Shown: piece after piece, positions 27,306-37,911 of the stretch | How positions within the stretch are numbered: the stretch's first letter is position 1 | How the letters are laid out: each line of letters opens with the position of its first letter | Source: Arthrobacter citreus | Lineage (GTDB): Bacteria; Actinomycetota; Actinomycetes; Actinomycetales; Micrococcaceae | Reading direction: 5' to 3' | NCBI RefSeq assembly: GCF_009192745.1 | Contig: NZ_VTFV01000004.1 | Coordinates: 413,821-477,820, forward strand | DNA length: 64,000 nt | Made by a program: the position numbers and the translations under genes | The notes under the pieces: generated by a model | The model's database searches: none | Told to the model about the DNA's origin: nothing | What the model saw: the letters and a program-made list of their open reading frames with translations, nothing else

Positions 27306-28454
27306 TTAGAGAACGTCCGTGTCTCCGCTGGCCTTGAGGTGCTCCACTGCCTTCTTAACTTCCTGGGCGTGGTCCTTGGTGGTGACCAGCAGGGCATCCG
27401 GAGTGTCCACAATCACCACATCTTCGATCCCGATCAGGGCGATCACGCGTTTGGTATCGGACACGACGATCCCCGAGGCGTCCTCGGAGTACACCCGCGC
27501 GCCGTCACCCATCACGGTCAGCTCGCTGTTCTCCGCGGCCGGGTTCAGCCGCCCGATGGCGGCGAAGTCTCCAACATCGTCCCAGCTGAAGATCCCGGGA
27601 ATCATGGCGACGTCCCCTGCTGCTGCCGCGGGCTCGGCCACCGCGTAGTCAATGGCGATCTTGGGCAGTGTCGGCCAGACCCTCAGCACCACCTCGCGGC
27701 GGTTCTCGGTATCCCAGGCTTCGGCAATTTCCATCAGGCCGGCATGCAGTTCCGGCTCATTTGCCAGCAGGTGCTTGAGCATCAGTGCCACCGGCGCCAC
27801 GAACATGCCGGCGTTCCAGCTGTAGTTGCCGCTTCGCAGGTAGCCGCGTGCGGTGTCCTCGGAGGGCTTTTCGACGAACTCCACCACGGAGTGGGCGCTG
27901 GGCGCACCTTCGATCTCCAGCGGTTCTCCGGCCTTGATGTAACCGAAGCCCGTGGAGGGGTGGGTGGGGTGGATGCCGATGGTGACGATGTAGCCCTGCG
28001 CAGCCGTATGGATGGCCTCACGGACCGTCTCCTGGAAGACCTCCACCGGGGTAATCACCTGGTCAGCGGCGAAAGATCCCATGATGATCGAGGGGTCGCG
28101 CTGGTACAGGATCGCTGCGGCCAGCCCGATGGCGGCCGCGGAGTCCTTGGGCTCGTTCTCCAGCACGAGGTTTTCCTGCTGGATCTCCGGCAGCTGTGCC
28201 AGGACGGCGGAGCGGTGGAGCTGGCCGGTGACGACCATCACCCGGTCCTCGCTTAGCGGTGCCAGGCGGTCATAGGTCGCCCTGATCAGGGTGGAACCGG
28301 AACCGGTGAGGTCATGAAGGAACTTCGGTGCGGCAGCACGGGAGAGCGGCCACAGGCGTGTGCCTACTCCCCCGGCCGGAATCACGCCGTAAAAGCGGTC
28401 GAAGACGTCGGCGCCGGCCGATTCCGGGTTCACATTTGTCATTTCAGTACTCAT
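27306..28454 (-). CDS. manC: Mannose-1-phosphate guanylyltransferase
   Basis: The 382-residue product has the nucleotidyltransferase signature GVIPAGGVGTRLWPLSRAAAPK close to the N-terminus, GSFAADQVI, and the sugar-phosphate site VEFVEKPSED. It makes GDP-mannose from mannose 1-phosphate and GTP, the donor for mannosylated lipids, glycans and proteins. It is the short, single-domain form without the C-terminal isomerase domain. The start was placed at the ATG at 28452-28454; an ATG four codons later is possible. The frame extends upstream, but without a ribosome binding site. Confidence 0.9.
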   Translation of the reverse strand: MSTEMTNVNPESAGADVFDRFYGVIPAGGVGTRLWPLSRAAAPKFLHDLTGSGSTLIRATYDRLAPLSEDRVMVVTGQLHRSAVLAQLPEIQQENLVLENEPKDSAAAIGLAAAILYQRDPSIIMGSFAADQVITPVEVFQETVREAIHTAAQGYIVTIGIHPTHPSTGFGYIKAGEPLEIEGAPSAHSVVEFVEKPSEDTARGYLRSGNYSWNAGMFVAPVALMLKHLLANEPELHAGLMEIAEAWDTENRREVVLRVWPTLPKIAIDYAVAEPAAAAGDVAMIPGIFSWDDVGDFAAIGRLNPAAENSELTVMGDGARVYSEDASGIVVSDTKRVIALIGIEDVVIVDTPDALLVTTKDHAQEVKKAVEHLKASGDTDVL

Positions 28455-28565
28455 CAGTGCCAAGGTTAGCTGAGAGTCCCCACGGCCATGTCCGCAGACA
28501 CGAGCACGTGCTGCGGCCGGCGCACTGCGGAGTGTAAGCCAGGTCACACAATAGGGGAACCTAAA

Positions 28566-28594
28566 TTGATCCCGCTTCCGACGGGACCTAGATT
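28566..28594 (+). promoter_or_regulatory. Candidate promoter of sdhCDAB
   Basis: TTGATC and TAGATT are separated by exactly 17 nt, about 90 nt before the sdhC start, in the divergent gap between manC and sdhC. This resembles a housekeeping sigma-factor promoter and would give a leader of about 80 nt. Confidence 0.5.
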
Positions 28595-28682
28595 ATGCTT
28601 GAGCTATTAAGTGCTCTCGCACCGGCGTCATCACTGCGTGGAAGACGCGCTAGCGCCGCTGCGATGCAGGGAGGAAAATTCA

Positions 28683-29063
28683 GTGTCGAAGTTACCAGCA
28701 GGCACGCTTTACCGCGGCCGTGAAGGCCAGTGGTCATGGGTGGCCCATCGGATTACTGGCGTGGTGATCTTCTTCTTCCTTTTGGTCCATGTTCTGGATA
28801 CCTCGCTGGTGCGCGTGTCGCCCGAGGCCTACAACGTGGTCATCGGAGCGTACAAGAACCCCATCATGGGCCTCGGTGAGCTTGGCCTCGTTGCCGCCAT
28901 CGTGTTCCACGCCTTCAACGGCCTGAGGGTAATTCTTATCGACTTCTGGAAGAAGGGACCCAAGTACCAGCGCCAGATGCTCTGGGGCGTCGTCGGTCTC
29001 TGGGTCGTGACCATGATCGGCTTCTCCATCCGCCACCTTCCCATCGTTTTCGGGGGTCACTAA
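28683..29063 (+). CDS. sdhC: Succinate dehydrogenase cytochrome b556 subunit
   Basis: The 126-residue membrane protein has three spans and the motif HRITGVVIFFFLLVHVLD, in which the histidines serve as heme ligand and quinone-site residue in SdhC proteins. HAFNGLRVILIDF follows in the second span. The GTG start at 28683 is chosen because GGGAGG lies about 8 nt upstream; the frame opens 24 codons earlier, but that stretch does not resemble the family. First gene of sdhCDAB. Confidence 0.92.
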   Translation: MSKLPAGTLYRGREGQWSWVAHRITGVVIFFFLLVHVLDTSLVRVSPEAYNVVIGAYKNPIMGLGELGLVAAIVFHAFNGLRVILIDFWKKGPKYQRQMLWGVVGLWVVTMIGFSIRHLPIVFGGH

Positions 29064-29066
29064 GCC

Positions 29067-29534
29067 ATGAGCACTCCTTCAATTGAGGCCCCCCGGGCCG
29101 GCCGCATCTCCCCCCGCTACACCCGCAACGGGTCCGGCAAGGGCAACTTCGAGATGATCGCGTGGCTGTTCATGCGTATCTCCGGTGCCCTGCTGGTCAT
29201 CCTGATCTTCACGCACCTCTTCATCAACCTGATGGTTGGCGACGGCATCAAGGCCGTCGACTTCGGTTTTGTTGCCGGCAAGTGGGCCTCCCCGCTCTGG
29301 CAGGTCTGGGACCTGGTCATGCTGTGGCTCGCCATGCTTCACGGCACCAACGGCGTGCGCACCATCATCAATGACTACGCCGAAAAGAACTCCACCCGCA
29401 TGTGGCTCAAGACGGTGCTGTATTCCGCGACCGTCGTCATCATCGTGCTTGGCACCCTCGTGATCTTCACGTTCGATCCGTGCCCCGCCAACGCGACCCT
29501 GGACCAGCTGCCGTCCTTCTGCCCCGCTCCCTAG
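29067..29534 (+). CDS. sdhD: Succinate dehydrogenase hydrophobic anchor subunit
   Basis: The 155-residue product has three spans, with MRISGALLVILIFTHLFINLMV (heme-ligating histidine) and LAMLHGTNGVRTIINDYAEK as the second quinone/heme segment. With SdhC it anchors the SdhAB dimer in the membrane and passes electrons to menaquinone. It begins 3 nt after the sdhC stop. The C-terminus carries a short Cys-containing extension after the last span. Confidence 0.92.
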   Translation: MSTPSIEAPRAGRISPRYTRNGSGKGNFEMIAWLFMRISGALLVILIFTHLFINLMVGDGIKAVDFGFVAGKWASPLWQVWDLVMLWLAMLHGTNGVRTIINDYAEKNSTRMWLKTVLYSATVVIIVLGTLVIFTFDPCPANATLDQLPSFCPAP

Positions 29535-29598
29535 CCCGGCAGGCACCGCAGCAACTCCCTAAGAGCTACACACAGTTTCAACAGAAAGAGCATCTGGT

Positions 29599-31365
29599 AT
29601 GCAGGTCCATAAGTACGACGTCGTCATTGTCGGCGCCGGCGGCGCCGGTATGCGTGCCGCCATCGAATCCGGACAGCGCGCTCGGACGGCGGTACTGACC
29701 AAGCTGTACCCCACGCGTTCCCACACCGGAGCGGCGCAGGGCGGCATGTGCGCAGCACTGGCCAACGTAGAAGAAGACAACTGGGAATGGCACACCTTTG
29801 ACACGGTCAAGGGCGGCGACTACCTGGTGGACCAGGATGCCGCCGAGGTCATGGCCAAGGAAGCCATCGACGCCGTGCTGGACCTGGAAAAGATGGGCCT
29901 GCCGTTCAACCGCACGCCTGAAGGCCGGATCGATCAGCGCCGCTTCGGCGGCCACACCCGTGACCACGGCAAGGCTCCCGTCCGCCGCGCCTGCTATGCA
30001 GCAGACCGCACGGGCCACATGATCCTGCAGACCCTGTACCAAAACTGCGTCAAGCACAACGTTGAGTTCTACAACGAGTACTACGTCCTTGACCTGCTGA
30101 CCGTTGAAGACAGCTTCGGCCAGAAGCGTGTTGCCGGCGTCGTCTCCTATGACCTCGCCACCGGCGAACTGCACGTCTTCCAGGCCAAGTCCGTGGTCTT
30201 CGCCTCCGGCGGCGCGGGCAAGGTCTTCAAGACCACCTCCAACGCCCACACCCTCACCGGTGACGGCATGGGCATCGCGTTCCGCAAGGGCATCCCGCTG
30301 GAAGACATGGAGTTCATCCAGTTCCACCCGACCGGCCTGGCCGGCCTGGGCATCCTGCTCTCCGAAGCCGCCCGCGGCGAAGGCGCAATCCTGCGCAACT
30401 CCGAGGGTGAGCGCTTCATGGAGCGCTACGCCCCCACCATCAAGGACCTCGCGCCGCGTGACATCGTGGCCCGCTCCATGGCCAACGAAGTCCGTGAAGG
30501 CCGCGGCTGCGGCCCGAACAAGGACTACGTCCTGCTGGACCTGACGCACCTGGAACCGGCGCACATTGACGCCAAGCTCCCGGACATCACCGAGTTCGCA
30601 CGCACCTACCTGGGTGTGGAGCCGTACACCGAGCCGGTTCCCGTCTTCCCGACGGCGCACTACGTCATGGGCGGCATCCCCACCAACATCAAGGCCGAGG
30701 TCCTCCAGGACAACGACACCGTGATTCCGGGCCTCTACGCAGCCGGCGAGGTTGCCTGCGTCTCCGTCCACGGTTCCAACCGCCTGGGCACCAACTCCCT
30801 GCTTGACATCAACGTCTTCGGTAAGCGCGCCGGCATCTACGCTGCCGAGTACGCACTGCAGGCCGACTTCGTCGACCTGCCCGAAGATCCGGAAGCAGAC
30901 ACGATCGCCCTGCTGGATGTTGTCCGCAACTCCGAAGGCACCGAGCGTGTTTCCGAGATCCGCCGCGACCTGCAGAACACCATGGATGCCAACATGCAGG
31001 TGTTCCGTACGGCCGAGACGATCCAGAAGACGCTCTCCGACATCGCTGACCTCGAAGAGCGCTACAAGAAGATCAACGTCCAGGACAAGGGCAAGCGCTT
31101 CAACCTTGACCTGCTGGAAGCCGTTGAGCTCGGCTTCCTGCTGGAACTGGCCAAGGTTATGTCCGTGGCAGCCCTGCACCGCGAGGAATCGCGCGGCGGC
31201 CACTTCCGTGAGGACTTCCCGGAGCGCGATGACGAGAAGTTCATGCTTCACTCCATGGCCTACAAGGTGGATGAAGCCGACAACGCCGAGCACACGGCCG
31301 GCATCCGGCTCGATACCAAGCCGGTCATTTTCACGCGCTACGAGCCGATGGTGAGGAAGTACTAA
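29599..31365 (+). CDS. sdhA: Succinate dehydrogenase flavoprotein subunit
   Basis: The 588-residue product has the N-terminal FAD fold ([19 protein letters not shown]), the covalent flavin histidine in [11 protein letters not shown], the active-site region [26 protein letters not shown] and [26 protein letters not shown]. It oxidises succinate to fumarate in the TCA cycle. The length and C-terminal half are normal for actinobacterial SdhA. A 64-nt gap separates it from sdhD, and its stop shares one base with the sdhB start. Confidence 0.97.
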   Translation: MQVHKYDVVIVGAGGAGMRAAIESGQRARTAVLTKLYPTRSHTGAAQGGMCAALANVEEDNWEWHTFDTVKGGDYLVDQDAAEVMAKEAIDAVLDLEKMGLPFNRTPEGRIDQRRFGGHTRDHGKAPVRRACYAADRTGHMILQTLYQNCVKHNVEFYNEYYVLDLLTVEDSFGQKRVAGVVSYDLATGELHVFQAKSVVFASGGAGKVFKTTSNAHTLTGDGMGIAFRKGIPLEDMEFIQFHPTGLAGLGILLSEAARGEGAILRNSEGERFMERYAPTIKDLAPRDIVARSMANEVREGRGCGPNKDYVLLDLTHLEPAHIDAKLPDITEFARTYLGVEPYTEPVPVFPTAHYVMGGIPTNIKAEVLQDNDTVIPGLYAAGEVACVSVHGSNRLGTNSLLDINVFGKRAGIYAAEYALQADFVDLPEDPEADTIALLDVVRNSEGTERVSEIRRDLQNTMDANMQVFRTAETIQKTLSDIADLEERYKKINVQDKGKRFNLDLLEAVELGFLLELAKVMSVAALHREESRGGHFREDFPERDDEKFMLHSMAYKVDEADNAEHTAGIRLDTKPVIFTRYEPMVRKY

Positions 31366-32141
31366 TGACAACGGAAGTCGCTGAGCCGGCCTCGAAGATT
31401 GACCTGGCCGAATCCACGGCCGGTGAAATCCCCTCCTTCGACATCACGCTGAAGGTGCGCCGCTATAACCCGGAAATCTCTGACGAGGCCCACTGGGACG
31501 AGTGGACGCTGACCATGTACGGCACGGACCGTGTCCTGGACGCCCTGCACAAGGTCAAGTGGGAGCATGACGGCACCGTCTCCTTCCGCCGTTCCTGCGC
31601 CCACGGCGTCTGCGGCTCGGATGCCATGCGCATCAACGGCCGCAACCGCCTGGCCTGCAAGACCCTCCTGAAGGACCTGGACACGTCCAAGCCGATCCTC
31701 GTCGAGCCCATCAAGGGCCTGCCGGTGGAGAAGGACCTGATCGTGGACATGGAACCGTTCTTCCAGTCCTACCGCGAGATCATGCCGTTCCTGGTTTCCA
31801 AGGGACACGAGCCCACCAAGGAGCGCCTGCAGTCCGCTGAGGACCGCGAGCGTTTCGATGACACCACCAAGTGCATCCTCTGCGCTGCCTGCACGTCCTC
31901 CTGCCCGGTCTTCTGGACCGATGGACAGTACTTCGGCCCGGCAGCGATCGTCAACGCGCACCGTTTCATCTTCGATTCGCGTGACGATGCAGGTGACATG
32001 CGCCTGGAAATCCTGAACGACAAGGAAGGCGTGTGGCGCTGCCGCACCACCTTCAACTGCTCGGAAGCATGCCCCCGCGGCATCCAGGTCACCAAGGCCA
32101 TCTCCGAGGTCAAGCAGGCCATCCTGAACCGCTCCATCTAG
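31365..32141 (+). CDS. sdhB: Succinate dehydrogenase iron-sulfur subunit
   Basis: The 258-residue product has the three cluster sites of SdhB. The [2Fe-2S] ligands are in RRSCAHGVCGSDAMRINGRNRLAC, and the [4Fe-4S] and [3Fe-4S] ligands are in CILCAACTSSCPVFW and the later CSEACPRGI region. It relays electrons from SdhA to the membrane subunits. It starts with TAATG overlap to sdhA and is followed by a strong terminator that closes the operon. Confidence 0.97.
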   Translation: MTTEVAEPASKIDLAESTAGEIPSFDITLKVRRYNPEISDEAHWDEWTLTMYGTDRVLDALHKVKWEHDGTVSFRRSCAHGVCGSDAMRINGRNRLACKTLLKDLDTSKPILVEPIKGLPVEKDLIVDMEPFFQSYREIMPFLVSKGHEPTKERLQSAEDRERFDDTTKCILCAACTSSCPVFWTDGQYFGPAAIVNAHRFIFDSRDDAGDMRLEILNDKEGVWRCRTTFNCSEACPRGIQVTKAISEVKQAILNRSI

Positions 32142-32162
32142 TTCAGTAACCAACCCGCTTCC

Positions 32163-32205
32163 AAAGGCGGAGGAACCGGATCCACTTCCGGCTCCTCCGC
32201 CTTTT
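32163..32205 (+). terminator. Rho-independent terminator of sdhCDAB
   Basis: AAAGGCGGAGGA pairs with TCCTCCGCCTTTT, with an inner CCGG/CCGG stem, about 20 nt after the sdhB stop and ending in four T residues. Confidence 0.88.
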
Positions 32206-32247
32206 GCGTACCGGATGTGCCGAGGCCTGCCCGATAGGGTGGGAGGT

Positions 32248-33030
32248 ATGCCAGAGTTCGAATCTGTTTCCTTTCCCGGTGTCAACGGGACCACCCTCGC
32301 CGGCACGCTGGATGTTCCGGACGGTGATCCCCTCGGCTGGGCAGTGTTCTGCCACGGTTTCGCGCTCGGCAAGAACAGCGCCGCAGCCTCCCGCATCTCC
32401 AAGGCGCTGGCGGAGCAGGGCATCGGTGTCCTCCGCTACGACGCCGCCGGGCTGGGACGTTCGACCGGCTCCTGGGAGGATGGTTCGTTCACTACCAAGG
32501 TTTCCGACCTGCACAACGCGATTGGCTTCCTGCGCTCCTCAGGCCGTCCCCCTACCCTGCTGATTGGCCACTCGCTCGGCGGGGCAGCCGCGCTGGCCGC
32601 TGCCGCGAGCGAGGAATCCCTGGCTGCCCTGGTAACCATCGGTGCCCCGTTCAGGCCTTCCCATGTGGCGCACCTGTTCGCCGATGAGCTGGAGAACATC
32701 GCCGCGCAGGGCCACGCCGACGTCGAGCTGGGTGGACGCACTCTCACGATCCGGCAGGAACTCGTCGAGGACCTGCACAGCCACGACCTGAAGGAGTGCA
32801 TTGAATCGCTGGACCTGCCGCTGCTGATCATGCACTCCCCCACTGATGAGACCGTGGGAATCGAGAATGCCTCGGAAATCTTCAATGCAGCGCGCCATCC
32901 GCGCAGTTTCGTCTCTCTGGAGGGCTCCAGCCATCTGATGCCGGACAGGGAACAGACCTCACGGGCAGCCGGGATCATCGCCGCGTGGGCCGGGATCTAC
33001 CTGCGGCAGGCCCGGGAAAAGGGCTTCTAG
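32248..33030 (+). CDS. Alpha/beta hydrolase
   Basis: The 260-residue soluble protein has the nucleophile elbow LIGHSLGGAAALAAA, the acid in LIMHSPTDETVGI and the terminal histidine in EGSSHLMPDRE, so a complete catalytic triad is visible. HGFALGKNSAAA provides the oxyanion loop. It resembles the hydrolase half of proteins that in other bacteria are fused to OsmC, but no OsmC domain follows here. The substrate is unknown. The ATG at 32248 was chosen because the frame upstream is unlike the family. It converges with the next gene, overlapping by 4 nt. Confidence 0.85.
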   Translation: MPEFESVSFPGVNGTTLAGTLDVPDGDPLGWAVFCHGFALGKNSAAASRISKALAEQGIGVLRYDAAGLGRSTGSWEDGSFTTKVSDLHNAIGFLRSSGRPPTLLIGHSLGGAAALAAAASEESLAALVTIGAPFRPSHVAHLFADELENIAAQGHADVELGGRTLTIRQELVEDLHSHDLKECIESLDLPLLIMHSPTDETVGIENASEIFNAARHPRSFVSLEGSSHLMPDREQTSRAAGIIAAWAGIYLRQAREKGF

Positions 33031-33608
33031 CCCAGCAGCCGCATTTCCTCGCGCAGGACCCACAGTCCGTGCGGATCGTGTTCGAAGACGCCAATCCGGT
33101 CTACGGTGAAGCTCGCGCTGTAATCCCTCAGGGTCTTCACCGCGTTGTCCATGCTGGCCTCGGAAACGTCATGGGCCACGGTGACGTGCGGGTGATAGGG
33201 GTACATGTTCTCGTGGTCCAGCGGCCCGGACTGCAGCTCCTTGTGCAGCTGCGAGCACTGGGAGAACCCCTCTTCCACCTGCACGTAGACCACGGGCGTA
33301 ACCGGCCGGAAAGAGGCCGCACCGCGCAGGGTGACCGTGAAGGGCGCCTGGGCGGCGGTCACTGCACGCACATGCTCGAGGGCCGATGCCCAGTCCGGTG
33401 CCGGCGTCGTGGTTACCAGCGTGATGTGGGCCGGGATAACTGACGCCATCGGGTCCCCGAAGGAGGCCCGCGCACGACGGAGTTCCGACGCCATGGGCTC
33501 AGGAACCGGGATCACAATCCCCACCCAGCAAGGGCTTTCGGGCATCCGGCCGCTGCCGCCGCTTGCTGCGCCGGATGAGGTCTGGACGGTGGAGTTCGTG
33601 TAGCCCAT
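33027..33608 (-). CDS. 2H phosphoesterase family protein (2'-5' RNA ligase-like)
   Basis: The 193-residue product has the two HxT motifs of the 2H superfamily, AHITLVTTT near residue 60 and YHPHVTVAHD near 140. Members act as cyclic phosphodiesterases or 2'-5' RNA ligases on RNA ends; the physiological substrate of bacterial copies is unclear. It starts 6 nt after the trpS stop, so it is likely co-transcribed. The first 20 residues are Ser/Gly-rich, and a Met at residue 22 is a possible alternative start. Confidence 0.83.
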   Translation of the reverse strand: MGYTNSTVQTSSGAASGGSGRMPESPCWVGIVIPVPEPMASELRRARASFGDPMASVIPAHITLVTTTPAPDWASALEHVRAVTAAQAPFTVTLRGAASFRPVTPVVYVQVEEGFSQCSQLHKELQSGPLDHENMYPYHPHVTVAHDVSEASMDNAVKTLRDYSASFTVDRIGVFEHDPHGLWVLREEMRLLG

Positions 33609-33614
33609 GAGCGC

Positions 33615-35515
<1,901 letters not shown>

Positions 35516-35595
35516 GCCAAATACCTTACCCCTCAAGTAGCTTTCGTTTTCCGGCGGTGCCGCCGGGCGCGTACGGTTGCGCCCCTGCCTGCGGC

Positions 35596-36108
35596 CTAGT
35601 CGACTACAGTGCCCTCGACCGGACCGCCGTCGTCCTTCTTCATCATTCCGCGGGCATTGTGCGCGGTGATTTCAATCGTTTCGATGGCGCGTGCAACCTG
35701 GTCGGCGTCGGTGCCGAGGTTGTCGCGGATCACCTTTGACTGGACCTGGATGATCTTGAAGCTGTGATCCAGCTTCTGGTCGCGGATGAGGGTGGCCTCA
35801 TCCATGACCTCCACGGAGGGAGCCGCGCCGGCGGCACGGTTCAGTGAATCCTGCGCCTGGGCAAGCTTGGCGCCCGCCTTGCGGGCTGCACCGCGGATGC
35901 TGAAGACAACAAAGGCGAACAGCAGCAGCCAGCCCAGGGAGATGATCACCACCAGCCAGCCAACGACGTCGTTCTCATTGGCGGCGAAGAGCACGGCAAC
36001 AATGAACACGAAGACCATGACGGTGGTCCCGATCGTGGCCATCTGGCGGCTGATTCCCCGGCCGGGATTAGTTGCTGACGGCGTCTTGCCGTTACGGATG
36101 GACTGCAT
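35596..36108 (-). CDS. Conserved membrane protein, two spans and coiled tail
   Basis: The 170-residue protein has a short basic N-terminus, two membrane spans (IGTTVMVFVFIVAVLFAA and GWLVVIISLGWLLLFAFVVF) and a cytoplasmic helical tail of about 90 residues rich in Ala, Asp and Gln (DQKLDHSFKIIQVQSKVIRDNL). I do not recognise a named family. It is followed by nothing on the same strand until the nuclease gene, 80 nt downstream. Function unknown. Confidence 0.7.
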   Translation of the reverse strand: MQSIRNGKTPSATNPGRGISRQMATIGTTVMVFVFIVAVLFAANENDVVGWLVVIISLGWLLLFAFVVFSIRGAARKAGAKLAQAQDSLNRAAGAAPSVEVMDEATLIRDQKLDHSFKIIQVQSKVIRDNLGTDADQVARAIETIEITAHNARGMMKKDDGGPVEGTVVD

Positions 36109-36165
36109 AACCTTATTCTCTCAAATTTTCGGACCGCCTCCTTCCGACTTACCCCCTCGGCGAAA

Positions 36166-36221
36166 CGAGATGACAGTTACGGCCCGTTTCGGGGCCGAAA
36201 AGAGCCTTTTCTGCCATCTCG
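36166..36221. repeat. 56-nt imperfect palindrome related to that at 18361-18416
   Basis: It starts CGAGATGACAG and ends CTGCCATCTCG, exactly 56 nt, the length of the perfect palindrome at 18361. The left arm shares CGAGAT, CAG and GCCCGT at matching positions with that element. The arms pair over about 18 of 28 positions. It sits in the divergent gap between the membrane-protein gene and the macro-domain gene. Confidence 0.75.
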
Positions 36222-36287
36222 ATGACAGGGTTCGCGGCAGGGACGGCGGGGTTGCCGGAGCGCGGCCGGGGCTGGGAGTCTGGGCTC

Positions 36288-36809
36288 ATGGAGATCGAGC
36301 TGCTGCAGGGAGACATCACCACGCGCGACGTCGATGCCGTGGTCAACGCCGCCAACTCATCACTGCTGGGCGGCGGCGGGGTCGACGGCGCCATCCACCG
36401 GGCAGCCGGACCTGAACTGCTCGAGGCCTGCCGCGAGCTCCGCCGGTCCGTTTATCCGCACGGGCTGCCGGTCGGCGAGGCGGTGGCCACGGAGGCGTTC
36501 AATCTTCCGGCACGCTGGGTGATCCACACCGTGGGCCCCAACGCGGTGGCAGGCCAGACCGATCCCGAACTGCTGCACCGTGCCTTTTCCAGCAGCCTGC
36601 AAGTGGCAGAGGAATTGGGAGCTGCGACGGTAGCCTTCCCCGCCATCAGTGCCGGGGTCTATGGGTGGGACGCGGACGACGTCGCGCGCACCGCGGTGCG
36701 GGCGGTCAGGAACCATCAGGGCACGGGAATTGAGCGGGTGGAGTTCGTGCTCTTTAGCGAGCGGGTCGCCCAGGCATTCCGGGCAGCTCTGGGAGAGCCC
36801 GGCACCTGA
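36288..36809 (+). CDS. Macro domain protein (O-acetyl-ADP-ribose deacetylase type)
   Basis: The 173-residue product is a single macro domain: LLQGDITTRDVDAVVNAANS, SLLGGGGVDGAIHRAAG and the phosphate-loop FPAISAGVYGW. The N-A-A-N and G-G-G-V-D-G-A-I-H motifs match the MacroD-type enzymes (E. coli YmdB), which remove acetyl from O-acetyl-ADP-ribose or ADP-ribose from proteins. The ATG at 36288 has GGGAG 9 nt upstream. Its last codon and stop are repeated 33 nt downstream. Confidence 0.9.
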   Translation: MEIELLQGDITTRDVDAVVNAANSSLLGGGGVDGAIHRAAGPELLEACRELRRSVYPHGLPVGEAVATEAFNLPARWVIHTVGPNAVAGQTDPELLHRAFSSSLQVAEELGAATVAFPAISAGVYGWDADDVARTAVRAVRNHQGTGIERVEFVLFSERVAQAFRAALGEPGT

Positions 36810-36850
36810 GCAGCGCCGACCCTTAAGGAGCGCTCCACCTGAGCAGCGCC
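36803..36850. repeat. Direct repeat spanning the macro-domain stop codon
   Basis: CACCTGAGCAGCGCC, which includes the last base pairs of the gene and its TGA, occurs at 36803-36817 and again at 36836-36850. The period is 33 nt and therefore in frame. Confidence 0.85.
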
Positions 36851-36886
36851 AACACTGACGAAGGCCCCAGCGGGATTCCTTCCCCG

Positions 36887-37786
36887 TCAGCCGCCAAACG
36901 GGTTCCACGATGCGCCGGGGAACAGTCCGGCCAGCCCTGCCCGGAGCAGCAGGAACCCCACGATTCCGACGATCCACAGCACCGCTTCCCCCGATGCCTT
37001 GGACAGCCACGCCCGCAGCCGCTGAAGCGGCCCGTCCAGGTGTTTGCCCAGCAGCCAGCGGGAAAGCACCAGCAGTGCAGCCGGCAGCAGCATGACCAGG
37101 CAGTAGAGGCCCAGCACTCCGGCCGAGGCAGTCCAGCCGATCCCGGACGAGGTCAGCAGCCCGACCGCGGCCAGGTAGGGCAGCATCGTGGGAAGTTCCA
37201 GGACCCCTGCCAGCAGTGCCAGTCCCAGCAGTCCCCCGCGTGAGTTCAGGGCTTTGCCAATGCGGTGCTGCCAGCGATGTTCAGTTGCCTGCGAGCGCTG
37301 TTGAGCGGCGGTCGCCCTAGTGGTGCCGGGCGTTTCCATGCTGCCAGTCGTTTCAGTGGTGCCAGTCGTTTCAGTACTGCCAGTCGTTTCAGTGCTGCCG
37401 GACGTACCTGGCGCCTGCGTACCGGTCTGCCCCGTCCCGGCCTGGACAGCGGTCTGGGCGCGGGTGCCCTGAAAAGAAGTGTCCTTGAAAGACCAGATGA
37501 GCATGCCTGCCCCGGCAGCAACCATTACTACCTGCACGGCCGGCAGCTCCAGAAGCGACCCCACGCCTCCGCCCAGGACTCGGCCCAGCCCCGCGGCTCC
37601 CGAGAGCAGCAGCAGCCCCACAAGGAAATAGAACACGCCTACCGCACCGAGGTACGTGGCGACCTTCCCTGTAGTCCTTTCAGCGTCCCGCCGCATCAGG
37701 AGCCACACGGGAATGACCAGCGTGCCGATGCTGGTGCTGTCTACGAGGGCAAGTACGCCCAGCTGAAGGATTGTCTCCGGAGTCAT
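36887..37786 (-). CDS. GAP-family membrane protein with Thr-rich repeat loop
   Basis: The 299-residue protein has about six spans in two groups of three, the layout of the GAP (Sap, sulfolipid-addressing protein) family, related to LysE-like exporters. The N-terminal half has LALVDSTSIGTLVIPVWLLMR, and the second half has GLLGLALLAGVLELPTMLPYLAAVG. The halves are joined by a hydrophilic loop of about 70 residues with six-residue Thr/Glu repeats (GSTETTG). The substrate is unknown; relatives export glycolipids in mycobacteria. The ATG at 37784-37786 has AAAGG 8 nt upstream. Confidence 0.78.
   Translation of the reverse strand: MTPETILQLGVLALVDSTSIGTLVIPVWLLMRRDAERTTGKVATYLGAVGVFYFLVGLLLLSGAAGLGRVLGGGVGSLLELPAVQVVMVAAGAGMLIWSFKDTSFQGTRAQTAVQAGTGQTGTQAPGTSGSTETTGSTETTGTTETTGSMETPGTTRATAAQQRSQATEHRWQHRIGKALNSRGGLLGLALLAGVLELPTMLPYLAAVGLLTSSGIGWTASAGVLGLYCLVMLLPAALLVLSRWLLGKHLDGPLQRLRAWLSKASGEAVLWIVGIVGFLLLRAGLAGLFPGASWNPFGG
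37332..37403. repeat. 18-bp minisatellite, four units, inside the GAP-family gene
   Basis: Units of GTTTCAGTGCTGCCAGTC type follow one another at 37332, 37350, 37368 and 37386 with one to four changes each. They encode the hexapeptide repeat in the central loop, and the unit length keeps the frame. Confidence 0.9.
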
Positions 37787-37911
37787 GGCCACTACCTTTC
37801 CCCGGTTGCGGTCCGCAGGAATCCGGCCTTGGGAGTAGCGGGCATCATCCTTTAGTGCCACGGCAGCGAAACCTGCTTGGCCGGAAGCAATGCCCACGTC
37901 AGGATGGAAAC

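Noticed and set aside
29578..31371. A 597-residue open frame antisense to sdhA, and similar long antisense frames over ndh, eno, purU and sdhB
   Set aside because: They lie exactly opposite well-identified genes in the frame where high third-position GC suppresses stops. Their products have no domain logic (His/Val/Gly-rich composition) and no ribosome binding sites.
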